A DNA stretch of 64,000 nt from Algihabitans sp965233705 (GCA_965233705.1 CBDDTF010000001.1:310001-374000), one strand, 5' to 3'; counted from the first letter of the stretch, positions 16,389 to 25,189 are shown. Notes: generated by a model not told the origin, from the sequence alone. Numbers and translations: made by a program.

Positions 16389-18287
16389 ATGCTGCGAGGC
16401 CTGATCGCCCCGCTCGCCACCGTGCTGCTGCTGGCAGGCCAACCGCCGCCGGCGGCGGCGCGCGAAGAGCCGCCGGCGCTGCGCGACGCCATCGCGCTCG
16501 GCCAGCTTCCGCCCCGGGCCGCGCGGCTGCCGTCCGTCCCGCGGCGCGACCTGCCCGACCGGGAGGATTGGCGGCCCGGGCGCTACGGCGGCAGCCTGAC
16601 CCTGCTGACCCGCGGCGGGCGCGACGCCCGCGACCTGGCGTTGCTCGGCTACGCCCGCCTGCTGGTCTGGACCGAGCACTTCGAGTTGGCGCCCGACCTC
16701 CTGCGCGCGGTGGAGGTGGAGGAGAACCGGCGCTTCACCCTGCATCTGCGCCCCGGCCACCGCTGGTCGGACGGCCAGCCCTTCACCACGGCGGACTTCC
16801 GCTTCTGGTGGGAGCGGGTGGCCAACAACCCGGAGCTTTCGCCCGCCGGCCTGCCGGCGGAGCTGCTGGTGGACGGGCAACCGCCGCGCTTCGAGGTGCT
16901 GGACGAGACGCGCTTGCGGCTGAGCTGGGACGCGCCGAACAACCAGTTCCTGCCGGCCCTGGCGGCGACGCGGCCGCTGTCCCTCTACCGCCCGGCCCAC
17001 TACCTGCGCCAGTTCCACCCCGACTTCGTCGACCGTGCGCGCCTGGAGGCGCAGGCGGCGGCGCAAGGGCTGGCGGGCTGGGCCGCGCTGTTCGAGCAGC
17101 GCGACCGCCCCTTTCTGCTGGCCAACCCGGACTACCCGACGCTGCAGCCCTGGCGCCTGACCAACCGGCCGCCGACCGCGCGCTGGCGCTTCGTTCGCAA
17201 CCCCTACTTCCACCGCGTCGACGCGGCGGGCCGCCAGCTCCCCTACATCGACGAGATCCTGCTGGACGCCGTCAGCCCGGAGCTGATCCCCGCCAAGGCC
17301 GGCGCCGGCGACACCGACCTGCAGGCCCGCGGGCTGAGCTTTCGCGACGCCGCCTTCCTGCGCGCGGCCGAGGCCCGCGGCGCGCTGACCCTCAAGCTCT
17401 GGCCGATCGCGCGCGGCGCGCAGCTCGCCATCTATCCCAATCTGAACGTCGCCGACCCCGAGCTGCGCCGGCTGATCCGCAGCACCGACTTCCGCCGCGC
17501 GCTGTCCCTCGGCGTCGACCGCGAGGAGATCAACCAGGTCGTCTACCAGGGCCTGGCGCTGCCCGGCGCCAACACCGTGCTGCCCGACAGCCCGCTCTAC
17601 CGCCCGGCCCTGCGCGGCGCCTGGGCGCAGTTCGACCCGGCGGCGGCCAACGTCCTGCTCGACGGCCTGGGCCTCGACCGCCGCGACGGGCAGGGCTTCC
17701 GACTGCGCGGCGATGGCACGCGGCTGGCCCTGGTCGTCGAGACCGGCGACACCGACCCCGCCGAGGTCGACATTCTGGAGCTGGTGCGCAGCCAGTGGCG
17801 CGAGCTGGGCATCGAGCTGCTGATCCGCAACCGGGGTCGCAGCGCCCTGCGCAGCGCGATCCGGGCGGGCGAGACGGCCTTCAGCGTCTTTTACGGCTTG
17901 GCCAACGGTCTGGCGCGGCCAGCCATGAGCCCGCGCGAGTTGGCGCCGACCGACGACCGCCAGAACCACTGGCCGCTGTGGGGCCTGTACCACGAAAGCG
18001 GCGGCGCGCGGGGCGAGGCACCGGAGCTGCCAGCGGCGCAGCGGCTGCTCGAGCTGTTCGCGCTGTGGAAGCGCGCGCCCGACCGCGAGGCCCAGCGCGC
18101 GGCCTGGGACGAGATGCTGGCGATCCACGCCGAGCAGGTCTTCACCATCGGCCTGATCGCTCGGGTGCCGCAGCCGCTGGTCCATCGCCCCGACCTGCGC
18201 AACCTGCCCGACAGCGCTCCCTATCTCTACGAGCCCGGGGCCTACCTGGGCTACACCCGGCCCGACACCTACTGGGTCGAGCAGTAA
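16389..18287 (+). CDS. ABC transporter substrate-binding protein, family 5
   Basis: A periplasmic binding protein of the SBP_bac_5 (peptide/nickel/opine) type, 632 residues. A signal peptide (hydrophobic LLIAP..VLLLAG stretch, cleavage after PPAAA) precedes the mature protein. Family landmarks are RYGGSLTLLTRGG, LHLRPGHRWSDGQPFTTADF, FRRALSLGVDREEINQVVYQG and QNHWPLWGLYHESGG. No permease or ATPase genes adjoin it. The nearest permeases of the matching type are two Opp/Dpp-like genes 18 kb away at 36.5-38.4 kb, and a partnership is only a possibility. The ligand cannot be told from sequence. Confidence 0.88.
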   Translation: MLRGLIAPLATVLLLAGQPPPAAAREEPPALRDAIALGQLPPRAARLPSVPRRDLPDREDWRPGRYGGSLTLLTRGGRDARDLALLGYARLLVWTEHFELAPDLLRAVEVEENRRFTLHLRPGHRWSDGQPFTTADFRFWWERVANNPELSPAGLPAELLVDGQPPRFEVLDETRLRLSWDAPNNQFLPALAATRPLSLYRPAHYLRQFHPDFVDRARLEAQAAAQGLAGWAALFEQRDRPFLLANPDYPTLQPWRLTNRPPTARWRFVRNPYFHRVDAAGRQLPYIDEILLDAVSPELIPAKAGAGDTDLQARGLSFRDAAFLRAAEARGALTLKLWPIARGAQLAIYPNLNVADPELRRLIRSTDFRRALSLGVDREEINQVVYQGLALPGANTVLPDSPLYRPALRGAWAQFDPAAANVLLDGLGLDRRDGQGFRLRGDGTRLALVVETGDTDPAEVDILELVRSQWRELGIELLIRNRGRSALRSAIRAGETAFSVFYGLANGLARPAMSPRELAPTDDRQNHWPLWGLYHESGGARGEAPELPAAQRLLELFALWKRAPDREAQRAAWDEMLAIHAEQVFTIGLIARVPQPLVHRPDLRNLPDSAPYLYEPGAYLGYTRPDTYWVEQ

Positions 18288-18486
18288 ACTATTTTCCAGT
18301 TCACAGTTTCAAAGAACTGCTTTTCAGTTCAGTGGATCGGAAAGCGGGCCGACCTGCGGTTTCTGCATGGCGGCGCTTCGGCCTTTTCGCAGCCCCGCGG
18401 CTGGATCGGCCAGACGTTCCCGCCTAATCTTTGCTGCAGCGCAGCATGATGCTGTTTCCGCAATGCAAAGCAGAGATCCCAGAACC
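18288..18486. other. AT-richer intergenic stretch with a weak hairpin
   Basis: The first 50 bp after the SBP stop are unusually AT-rich for this region. They hold CAGTTC-N11-GAACTG followed by CTTTTC (about 18297-18325), which could be a weak terminator, and a further CAGTTCAG copy. The rest leads up to the small gene at 18487. Confidence 0.35.
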
Positions 18487-18678
18487 ATGACCGAGCCTCT
18501 CGGCACCCCCGTCGCCGACTACGCCACCCTGACCCACGAGGAGCTGCAGGCGCTGCTCGCCCGCGGCCGGCAGGCGCAGGCCAAGGCGGCGGCCAGCCAC
18601 GTCTCCAACCTGTTCAGCGTGCTCGGCCTGCTGTTCGCCGGGAACCGCAAGCGCTACGCGACCTACGTCGACGCCTGA
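18487..18678 (+). CDS. Small hypothetical protein (63 residues)
   Basis: No family was recognised. The protein is hydrophilic and Ala/Gln-rich at first (LTHEELQALLARGRQAQAKA), then carries a short hydrophobic LFSVLGLLFAG stretch and a basic NRKRYATY end. It could be a small membrane-associated or peripheral protein. An in-frame ATG at 18463 would add eight residues; neither start has a strong ribosome-binding site. It ends 34 bp from the convergent regulator gene. GC content and codon use look native. Confidence 0.5.
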   Translation: MTEPLGTPVADYATLTHEELQALLARGRQAQAKAAASHVSNLFSVLGLLFAGNRKRYATYVDA

Positions 18679-18712
18679 GCCCGCTCGGCGCCGGCCGGGT
18701 CATGGGCCGCAG

Positions 18713-19600
18713 TCACGCCCCGTTGAAGTGGACGCGCCCCAGGCCGGCGGGGTCGTAGCCGCCCATCGCCCGCGCCCGCTCGGCAAAGGCGGGCGTGCGC
18801 GCGAAGGCGAAGAGCGTCTGCAGCGGCGGCTCGAAGAAGTCGCGCCGGCCGAGCAGCAGGTCGTAGCGCTCCTCCATCAGCGGCACGAAGTCCAGCTTCA
18901 GACTGCGGGCCACCGCCTCGATGGCGAGGCCGACATCGGCGCGCCCCTCCAGAACCGCCAGCCCCACCTCCAGCTCGCTGCGCACCGTGGCCGCCGGCGT
19001 GAGCCGCGCGATGTCGAGCCCGGCCGCGCCCAGCAGGTGGGCGAGCAGGAGCTGGGCCCCCGCCTCGGCCTGGCGCGCCACCCAACGCAGGTCGCCGCGG
19101 CCGAGGTCGGCAACACGCTCCACCGCCAGCGGATTTCCGGCCGCCACCACCAGGCCCTGGCGGCGCTTCGCCCATTCGATCAGCACCACCGGGCGCCCCG
19201 CGCAGGCCGCCTCCACGGCCGGGCGGTTCCAGTCGGCGCGCGCCGGCTCGTAGACGTGCAGGCCGGCGGCCAGCGCCGCCCCCTCGGCAAAGCGCTTGAG
19301 GCCGTCCAGGCTGCCGCCGGGCAGCAGCGCCAGGCCGCAGCCGCTCTCGCGCACCGCCCAGTCCAGCAAAGGATCGGCGGAGCCGGCGATGACCGGCGGC
19401 GGCGCGGCCGGCGGCGCCGCCCCTTCCAGATTGCGCGCCAGCCAGAGGTCGATCAGCGGCTTGGGGAACAGCCACTTGCCGGTCACCCGGGTACAGGGGA
19501 TCTCGCGCCGGCGCACCAGCTCGTAGAGCCGGCGCTCCTTGATCCGCAGGTAGTCCGCCACCTCGCGGGTGGTCATCAGCTCGGGCGGCCCCTCGGCCAT
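18713..19600 (-). CDS. HTH regulator with periplasmic-binding-protein-like domain
   Basis: A predicted cytoplasmic one-component regulator of 295 residues. The N-terminal 55 residues are an excisionase/MerR-like winged helix (MTTREVADYLRIKERRLYEL, with TGKWLFPKPLIDLWL). The remainder resembles the PBP-like domain (PF12727) found in molybdate/tungstate-type regulators, with GLALLPGGSLDGLKRF, AGNPLAVERVADL and ADVGLAIEAVARSLKLDFVP. Proteins of this design often accompany formate dehydrogenase and Mo/W genes. It is divergent from the ferredoxin-type gene at 20 kb. The start at 19600 is chosen for its GGGAGGGGG ribosome-binding site; an ATG at 19624 is possible. The effector is unknown. Confidence 0.8.
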   Translation of the reverse strand: MAEGPPELMTTREVADYLRIKERRLYELVRRREIPCTRVTGKWLFPKPLIDLWLARNLEGAAPPAAPPPVIAGSADPLLDWAVRESGCGLALLPGGSLDGLKRFAEGAALAAGLHVYEPARADWNRPAVEAACAGRPVVLIEWAKRRQGLVVAAGNPLAVERVADLGRGDLRWVARQAEAGAQLLLAHLLGAAGLDIARLTPAATVRSELEVGLAVLEGRADVGLAIEAVARSLKLDFVPLMEERYDLLLGRRDFFEPPLQTLFAFARTPAFAERARAMGGYDPAGLGRVHFNGA

Positions 19601-19722
19601 GCCCCCTCCCCCGTCATCGCACATTGCCCTAAGGCAGCAGACCGCCCGACCGGGCGCAAGGCCGGGGCGGCCGTCCCGCCGCCCGAACGCCGGGTCGGTC
19701 GACCGAGTCCGGCCGCCGCTTC

Positions 19723-19802
19723 CTAGAGCGATGTGCGACCGTAGGAACCCGCGCAGCGGGTCCGCCGGTCGCGAGACATCGCTCCCACTTTCATCTGCTC
19801 TA
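19723..19802. repeat. Palindromic element (E3) in a divergent region
   Basis: A hairpin from CTAGAGCGATGTGCGACC to GGTCGCGAGACATCGCTC around ACCCGCGCAGCGGGTCC (to 19783), followed by CCACTTTCATCTGCTCTA, which resembles part of the partner hairpin of E1 and E2 in reverse. Unlike most members it lies between divergent genes (regulator and ferredoxin protein), so it cannot be only a terminator. Confidence 0.8.
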
Positions 19803-20006
19803 GCGTCTGCCCCGCTCCTGCTCCACAGATTTGTCGCGCCGGACCGCTGCCGCCTTGCCCCGGCGAAGGCCGCAGAATATTTGGGGTCGAAGCACTGCCT
19901 CCGGCGGCCTAGTCTGCCGGCGTCATGCGGGAATAAGCAGCGGCCATGCGCCTCGGCCACCCCGTCGCCGAGGCCGAACAAGGCCGCGCCTCAGGAGGGA
20001 TTTCCC

Positions 20007-22100
20007 ATGCGCCTCGGCGCGAAGCGACTGCTCGTCTGCGACTGCGAATCGACCATGCCGCTGGACTCCGGCAAGCTGACCAAGGCCTGCCAGGCGGTCG
20101 GCGGCGCCGGCGAGCTGGCGCTCAACACCCAACTCTGCCGCGCGCAGCTCGGCAACTTCCAGCAGGCGATCCTGGGCGACGCGCCGGTGCTGGTCGCCTG
20201 CACCCAGGAGGCGCCGCTGTTCGGCGAGGTCGCCGCCGAGGACAACCCGCAGGCCCAGGTCGACTTCCTCAACATCCGCGAGACCGCCGGCTGGTCCGAA
20301 CAGGCGGGCGCGGCCACGCCGAAGATGGCCGCGCTGCTGGCCGAGGCGGCGCTCGACCTGCCGCCCACGCCGACGGTCTCCTTCGCCTCGCAGGGCACCT
20401 GTCTGGTCTACGGCCGCGACGCCGAGGCGCTGGAGGCGGCGCAGCAGCTCAAGGGCCGGCTCGACGTGACGCTGCTGCTGCTGCCCGAGGCCGAGGGGGT
20501 GGTGCCCCCGCGTGTCATGGACGTGCCGGTCTTCCGCGGACGGATCAGCGGCGCCACGGGGCACCTGGGCGCCTTCGCGGTCAACGTCGACGGCTACGCC
20601 CCGGCCCGCCCCTCCTCGCGGCTCGAACTGGCGTTCGAGGCACCGCGCGACAACGCCTACTCCGAGTGCGACCTGATCCTCGACCTGACCGGCGGCGCGC
20701 CGCTGTTCACCGGCCACGAGCGGCGCGACGGCTACCTGCGGCCCGACCCCGGCAACCCGGCGGCGGTGCAGAAGGCGATCTTCGAGCTCGCCGAACTGGT
20801 CGGCGAGTTCGAGAAGCCGCGCTACGTGAAGTACGACGCCAACCTCTGCGCCCACGGCCGCAACCGCAAGACCGGCTGCACCCGCTGCCTGGACGTCTGC
20901 CCGACCGGCGCCATCGCCTCGGCCGGCGACCTCGTCGAGATCGACCCGCATGTCTGCGGCGGCTGCGGCATGTGCGCCAGCGTCTGCCCCACCGGCGCCG
21001 CCAGCTACCAGCTTCCCGGCGGCAACGGCCTTTACGAGCGCCTGCGCGGCCTGCTCGACGCCTACCGCAAGGCCGGCGGCGGCGGCGCGGTGCTGCTGCT
21101 GCACGACGACCGCCACGGCGCCGAGATGATCGCGCTGATGGCGCGCGGCGGGCGTGGCCTGCCGGCGCAGGTGATCCCCGTCGCGCTGAACGAGGTGACC
21201 CAGGTCGGCCTCGATTTCTTCGCCATGGCCTTCGCCTACGGCGCGAGCCAGATCGCGGTGCTGGTCGGCCCCGACAAGCAGGGCGAGCTGGACGCGCTGG
21301 CGGGCCAGATCGCGCTGGCCGAGACGGTGATGGACGGCCTGGGCCACGGCGGCGGGCGGATCGCCCTGCTGGACGAGCGCGACCCCGACGCGGTCGAGGC
21401 ACGGCTGTGGGACCTGGAGCCGCGCAGCCGGCCGGAGCCGGGCAGCTTCCTGCCGATGGGCGGCAAGCGCGCGCGCACCCTGCTGGCGCTGCGCCACCTG
21501 CACGAGACGGCGCCGGGCGCAGCGGGCGCGGGTGCGCCGGACATCCTGCCGCTGCCCAAGGGCGCGCCCTTCGGTCGGGTCAAGGTCGACACCGCCGGCT
21601 GCACCCTCTGTCTGGCCTGCGTCGGGAGCTGTCCCACCGGAGCGCTGCAGGACGACCCGGAGCGCCCCTGGCTGGGCTTCAACGAGGAGGCCTGCGTGCA
21701 GTGCGGGCTGTGCGCCAACACCTGCCCGGAGCGCGTCATCACCCTGGAGCCGCGCCTGAACTTCAGCGAGGAGGCGCGCAGCACGGTCAAGCTGAACGAG
21801 ACCGAGCCCTTCAACTGCATCCGCTGCGGCAAGCCCTTCGGGGTCAAGCACACCATCGACCGCATCGCCGACCAGCTCGCCGGCAAGCACTGGATGTTCG
21901 GCTCCAACGAGGCGGTCGAGCGGATCATGATGTGCGAGGACTGCCGCGTGGTGGTGCAGTTCGAGACGCCCAACCCCATGGCCGGCGGCGAGCGGCCGCG
22001 CACCCGCACCACCGAGGACGACCTGCGCGAACGCGAGATCGAGCAGGCCCGCGCCAAGCTGCGCTTCGAGCGCGGCGAAAACGGCGAAGGCCCGGCATGA
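20007..22100 (+). CDS. Multi-cluster 4Fe-4S protein, formate dehydrogenase associated
   Basis: A 697-residue iron-sulfur protein, probably cytoplasmic since no signal peptide is seen. Cysteine motifs near residues 290-330 (CTRCLDVCPTGAI and CGGCGMCASVCPTG) and 530-570 (CTLCLACVGSCPTGAL and CVQCGLCANTCPE) give four 4Fe-4S sites; FNCIRCGKPFG and MMCEDCR near the end add a further four-cysteine site. An inner segment (GGGGAVLLLHDDRHGAEMI onward) resembles hydrogenase delta-like domains. Such proteins usually sit at the head of formate dehydrogenase operons in alphaproteobacteria; no dehydrogenase follows here. AGGAGGGA precedes the ATG. The electron-transfer partner is not known. It overlaps the NlpC gene by 4 nt. 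Confidence 0.85.
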   Translation: MRLGAKRLLVCDCESTMPLDSGKLTKACQAVGGAGELALNTQLCRAQLGNFQQAILGDAPVLVACTQEAPLFGEVAAEDNPQAQVDFLNIRETAGWSEQAGAATPKMAALLAEAALDLPPTPTVSFASQGTCLVYGRDAEALEAAQQLKGRLDVTLLLLPEAEGVVPPRVMDVPVFRGRISGATGHLGAFAVNVDGYAPARPSSRLELAFEAPRDNAYSECDLILDLTGGAPLFTGHERRDGYLRPDPGNPAAVQKAIFELAELVGEFEKPRYVKYDANLCAHGRNRKTGCTRCLDVCPTGAIASAGDLVEIDPHVCGGCGMCASVCPTGAASYQLPGGNGLYERLRGLLDAYRKAGGGGAVLLLHDDRHGAEMIALMARGGRGLPAQVIPVALNEVTQVGLDFFAMAFAYGASQIAVLVGPDKQGELDALAGQIALAETVMDGLGHGGGRIALLDERDPDAVEARLWDLEPRSRPEPGSFLPMGGKRARTLLALRHLHETAPGAAGAGAPDILPLPKGAPFGRVKVDTAGCTLCLACVGSCPTGALQDDPERPWLGFNEEACVQCGLCANTCPERVITLEPRLNFSEEARSTVKLNETEPFNCIRCGKPFGVKHTIDRIADQLAGKHWMFGSNEAVERIMMCEDCRVVVQFETPNPMAGGERPRTRTTEDDLREREIEQARAKLRFERGENGEGPA

Positions 22101-22945
22101 GCGGGCTCGACCGCCGCCTGAACGCCTACCGCGACGACCTGGCCGACGCCCGCCTGCGCGGACGGGTCGCGGCGGCGCGCTTCGTCGAGGGGCGGCCCGC
22201 CTCGCTCGGCGTCGGCGCCGCCGGCCTGCGGCGGGCGCCCGGCGGGCGGCTGGACAGCCAGCTCCTGTTCGGCGAGCCGCTGCTGGTGTTCGACGAGCGG
22301 GGCGACGGCTGGGCCTGGGTCCAGTCCCAGGCCGACGGTTATGTCGGCTATGTCGAGGCCGCGGCCCTGGCGGCGCCGGCGCCCGCGCCGACCCACCGGG
22401 TGGCGGTGCGCTCCACCTTCCTCTTCCCCGAGCCGGACATCAAGGCGCCGGTCCGCGCAACGTTGACCCTGACCACGGGGCTGGCGGTCACCGGCCGCGC
22501 GGGGCGCTTTGCCGAGACGCCGCACGGCTATGTCTGGGCCGAGCATCTGGCCGAACCGGCGGCGGCGCCGCGCGACCCGGTCGAGGCGGCGCTGGAGTTC
22601 CTGTACACGCCCTACCTCTGGGGCGGCAAGTCGGCGGCCGGCGTCGACTGCTCGGGCCTGGTGCAACTGGCGATGACCGCCGCCGGCTTCGCCTGTCCGC
22701 GCGACACCGACATGCAGGAGACGCACGAGGCTCTGGGGCCGGCGGTCGATCCGGCTGCCCCGCCGCAGCGCGGCGACCTGATCTTCTGGACGGGCCACGT
22801 CGCCATCGCGCTCGACGCCGAGACCGTGCTCAACGCCACCGCGCACTTCCTGTCGACGGTGATCGAGCCGCTGGCCGAGCTCGACGCCCGGGCGCGCGCC
22901 GACAGCCCGGGCGGCGTCACAACGATCCGGCGGCCGCCGGTCTAG
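22097..22945 (+). CDS. NlpC/P60 family peptidase with SH3-like domains
   Basis: A predicted cell-wall peptidase (gamma-D-glutamyl-diamino acid type) of 282 residues. Residues 30-150 look like two bacterial SH3 domains (LLVFDERGDGWAWVQSQADG is part of the first). The NlpC/P60 catalytic domain follows, with YLWGGKSAAGVDCSGLVQL (Cys), RGDLIFWTGHVAIAL (His) and LNATAHF. No signal peptide is apparent, so the site of action is uncertain. It is translationally coupled to the ferredoxin-type gene (ATGA overlap), an unexplained pairing. Its TAG stop lies where the palindromic element begins; IS630 has since inserted in the TA of that stop codon, which stays intact. Confidence 0.9.
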   Translation: MSGLDRRLNAYRDDLADARLRGRVAAARFVEGRPASLGVGAAGLRRAPGGRLDSQLLFGEPLLVFDERGDGWAWVQSQADGYVGYVEAAALAAPAPAPTHRVAVRSTFLFPEPDIKAPVRATLTLTTGLAVTGRAGRFAETPHGYVWAEHLAEPAAAPRDPVEAALEFLYTPYLWGGKSAAGVDCSGLVQLAMTAAGFACPRDTDMQETHEALGPAVDPAAPPQRGDLIFWTGHVAIALDAETVLNATAHFLSTVIEPLAELDARARADSPGGVTTIRRPPV

Positions 22946-23996
22946 AGCATTTTCCGATCAATCACGGTCATATCCGGCAGCAGCGAAGTAGTTTTCACAC
23001 TCATCCGGCGTGAAGATGTCGACGGCTTCGGCGATGGCGTCCCAGAGGTCGTCGACGGTGCGGGCTGCGATCTTCTTGAGGAAGGCCTTGAGCTTTGAGA
23101 ATGCCATCTCGATCGGATTGAAGTCGGGACTGTAGGGCGGGAGGTAGAGCAGTTCGGCTCCGGCGGCTTCAATGGCCTCGCGGACGGCGATGGGTTTGTG
23201 GGCCGGTAGATTGTCCATGACGACGACATCGCCAGGATTGAGGGTCGGGATCAGAACTTGTTCGACATAGGCGATGAAGGCTTGGCCGTGCATCGGGCCA
23301 TCAAGGACCATGGGAGCGGTCATGCCGTCGAGACGGAGCGCGCCGACGAAGGTGGTCGTCTTCCAGTGGCCGTGCGGGACGGGCGCCCGACAGCGTTCGC
23401 CTCTTGGCGCGCGGCCGTAGCGGCGCGCCATCTTGGTGGAGGCTCCGGTTTCGTCGATGAAGACAAGACGCTCGGGCAGGAGCTCGATCTGCCGTGCGAA
23501 CCAGGCGCGCCTGCGACGTAGCACGTCAGCCCGCTGCTGCTCGGATGCATGCGCGGTTTTTTTGAAGCTGAGGCCATGCCGGTCCAGCAAACGCCAGATC
23601 GTGCTCAACGAGAAGACGGCGCCATGGGCCTCTTCGAGATGCGCCGCCATCTCCTCCAGAGTGATGTCCGGCCGTTCGTCGATCAGGGCCAGGAGTTCGT
23701 CGGCATAGACTTCGATCCGGTGCGAACGGCGGTCGCCGCCCAGCGGCCGGGGCTCGGTGTGCCCGAGCCGTCGATAGCGATCCATCCACTTGATCGCCGT
23801 CGAGGGGGCAATCCCGAACCGATCCGCGGCCCTTCGGCAGGAGAGCCCGCCTTCCACCGCACGGATCACGCGCTGTCTTAGGTCGTTCGAAAGAGGTCGC
23901 GTCATGCAAGCTGGCCTCCTCCACCAGCCTACATCGTGAATCACATTTCTCGACGCATGGGAATCCCCTTCGACTCCAGCAGGTCGGAAAATGCTC
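22945..23996 (-). mobile_element. IS630-family insertion sequence, copy 1 (intact)
   Basis: A 1052-bp element with terminal inverted repeats GAGCATTTTCCGA and TCGGAAAATGCTC, flanked by the TA target duplication (22943-22944 and 23997-23998) typical of the IS630/Tc1 group. It sits in the TA of the NlpC stop codon, at the edge of palindromic element E4. A second copy, with one extra base, is at 44522-45574. Confidence 0.95.
22958..23905 (-). CDS. IS630-family transposase, full length
   Basis: A 315-residue DDE transposase. The N-terminal half is a paired helix-turn-helix region (LSCRRAADRFGIAPSTAIKW). The catalytic residues lie in LVFIDETGAS (D), VVMDNLPAHKP (D) and YSPDFNPIEMAFSKLK (E). The start at 23905 has a GGAGGAGG ribosome-binding site nine nucleotides away. 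The reading frame passes through a run of seven A residues in FKKT, the point where the second copy has eight and is out of frame. Confidence 0.95.
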   Translation of the reverse strand: MTRPLSNDLRQRVIRAVEGGLSCRRAADRFGIAPSTAIKWMDRYRRLGHTEPRPLGGDRRSHRIEVYADELLALIDERPDITLEEMAAHLEEAHGAVFSLSTIWRLLDRHGLSFKKTAHASEQQRADVLRRRRAWFARQIELLPERLVFIDETGASTKMARRYGRAPRGERCRAPVPHGHWKTTTFVGALRLDGMTAPMVLDGPMHGQAFIAYVEQVLIPTLNPGDVVVMDNLPAHKPIAVREAIEAAGAELLYLPPYSPDFNPIEMAFSKLKAFLKKIAARTVDDLWDAIAEAVDIFTPDECENYFAAAGYDRD

Positions 23997-24135
23997 TAGA
24001 GTGATTTGCCACCGTTAGGACGCGCGTCAGCGCGTCCGCCGGTCGCGAAAAACCACTCTAGCCCTTTGGTGTAGAGCCGGTTTCTTGTGATCGGCGGACC
24101 CACGCCGTGGGGCCAAACGATCACAATCGGCCCTA
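23997..24135. repeat. Palindromic elements E4 and E5 between IS630 and IS481
   Basis: E4 (23997-24060) is a 64-bp hairpin from TAGAGTGATTTGCCACCG to CGGTCGCGAAAAACCACTCTA with GGACGCGCGTCAGCGCGTCC as its tip. E5 (24072-24135) is a second 64-bp hairpin, from TAGAGCCGGTTTCTTGTGATC to GATCACAATCGGCCCTA. If both ISs are removed, E4 and E5 with 11 bp between them fill the gap between the NlpC and NAD kinase stop codons completely, and both stops are element edges. Confidence 0.85.
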
Positions 24136-25104
24136 GGTGTGGAGCCTCAACAGGTTGTTCTCGGAGAGGCCGAGGCGGCTGATGGGCGTGTTGGTTTTCA
24201 AGCTACCATGTGGGCGATGCCAGTTGTAGCGATGGAGCCAGGCGGGCAGGTGCTGTGCGCGCTGGTCTGAAGTTTCATAGGCATGGGCATAGGCCCATTC
24301 GCGCAGGGCGGTTTGGATGAAGCGTTCGGCCTTGCCGTTGGTTTTAGGGGTATAGGGTTTGGTGCGGATGTGGCGTAGGCCGAGCTGTTTGCAGGCGCGG
24401 CGGAACGCCCGGGATTTGTAGCAGGCGCCGTTGTCGGTCATGACCTGTGTGACGGGGACGCCCAGTCGGGCGTAGTAGGCGACGGCGGCGTGCAGGAACG
24501 CGACGGCGCTTTCCTTGCGCTCGTCGGGTTTGATCTGGCTGAAGGCGACGCGGGAGGCGTCGTCGATGCAGACGTGGACGTACTCCCAGCCGGTGCCGCC
24601 GAGCTTGGTGCCGCGGCGGTTGCTCTGGCCTCTGCGATCGCCGGTGACGCGGTGGCCGGGCCGCTCGAAGCGGCCGAGCTTCTTGATGTCGAGATGGATC
24701 AGCTCGCCGGGATGCTCGCGCTGGTAGCGGCGCACCGGCGGGGCGGGGTCCAGGTCGCGCAGCCGGCTGAGGCCGGCGCGCTTGAGGACCCGGCTGACGG
24801 TGGCGGGGGAGACGCCGATGTCGCGGGCGATCTGCTGGCCGGCGATGCGCTGGCGACGCAGTGCGACGATGCGCTTTTGGGTCGCCTGGGACGTCGGCCG
24901 GCGCAGCTTGTGGGGCCGTGAGGAGCGGTCGCGGAGCCCGTCCGGGCCTTCGGCCTGGAAGCGCGCGACCCATTTGTTGACGGTTTTTGGCGAGACCCCG
25001 AAGGCCGTGGCCACGGCCTTCGGGGTCTCGCCGACCTCCAGAATGCGGCGCACAAGCAAGGCTCGACCGTAGGGCGTCAGACGGGCATTCTCATGGATGT
25101 CCAT
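24133..25104 (-). CDS. IS481-family transposase
   Basis: A 323-residue DDE transposase beginning MDIHENARLTPYGRALLV, with a GGGGGA ribosome-binding site; an ATG 11 codons upstream is less likely. It has HTH segments (AVATAFGVSPKTVNKW and QQIARDIGVSPATVSRVL) and an rve integrase core with HLDIKKLGRF (D), TDNGACYKS (D) and NGKAERFIQTALRE (E). The TAG stop lies outside the IS, in the flanking CTAG target. Codons 24-38 are encoded by a perfect 44-bp DNA palindrome. Confidence 0.95.
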   Translation of the reverse strand: MDIHENARLTPYGRALLVRRILEVGETPKAVATAFGVSPKTVNKWVARFQAEGPDGLRDRSSRPHKLRRPTSQATQKRIVALRRQRIAGQQIARDIGVSPATVSRVLKRAGLSRLRDLDPAPPVRRYQREHPGELIHLDIKKLGRFERPGHRVTGDRRGQSNRRGTKLGGTGWEYVHVCIDDASRVAFSQIKPDERKESAVAFLHAAVAYYARLGVPVTQVMTDNGACYKSRAFRRACKQLGLRHIRTKPYTPKTNGKAERFIQTALREWAYAHAYETSDQRAQHLPAWLHRYNWHRPHGSLKTNTPISRLGLSENNLLRLHT

Positions 25105-25188
25105 TCGGTCCCCCGAGCGAGTTTGATGATCTGGCAATCACCAGTCTCCTCGGCCGGGACCGAGTGGACAACCTGTTGGAAGCTCACA
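24138..25188 (-). mobile_element. IS481-family insertion sequence, copy 1
   Basis: A 1051-bp element with ends TGTGGAGCCTCAACAGGTTGT and (inverted) TGTGAGCTTCCAACAGGTTGT. It is flanked by CCTAGG on both sides (24132-24137 and 25189-25194), which fits the NCTAGN target known for IS481. It sits directly behind the TAG stop of NAD kinase. Two more copies with the same protein lie at 35135-36185 (opposite orientation) and 45716-46766. Confidence 0.95.
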
Positions 25189-25189
25189 C

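Noticed and set aside
15726..18185. An 819-codon minus-strand frame opposite the solute-binding protein
   Set aside because: It has shadow composition (Arg/Gln/Ala/Gly), no recognisable motif, and lies fully opposite a well-supported gene with a signal peptide.
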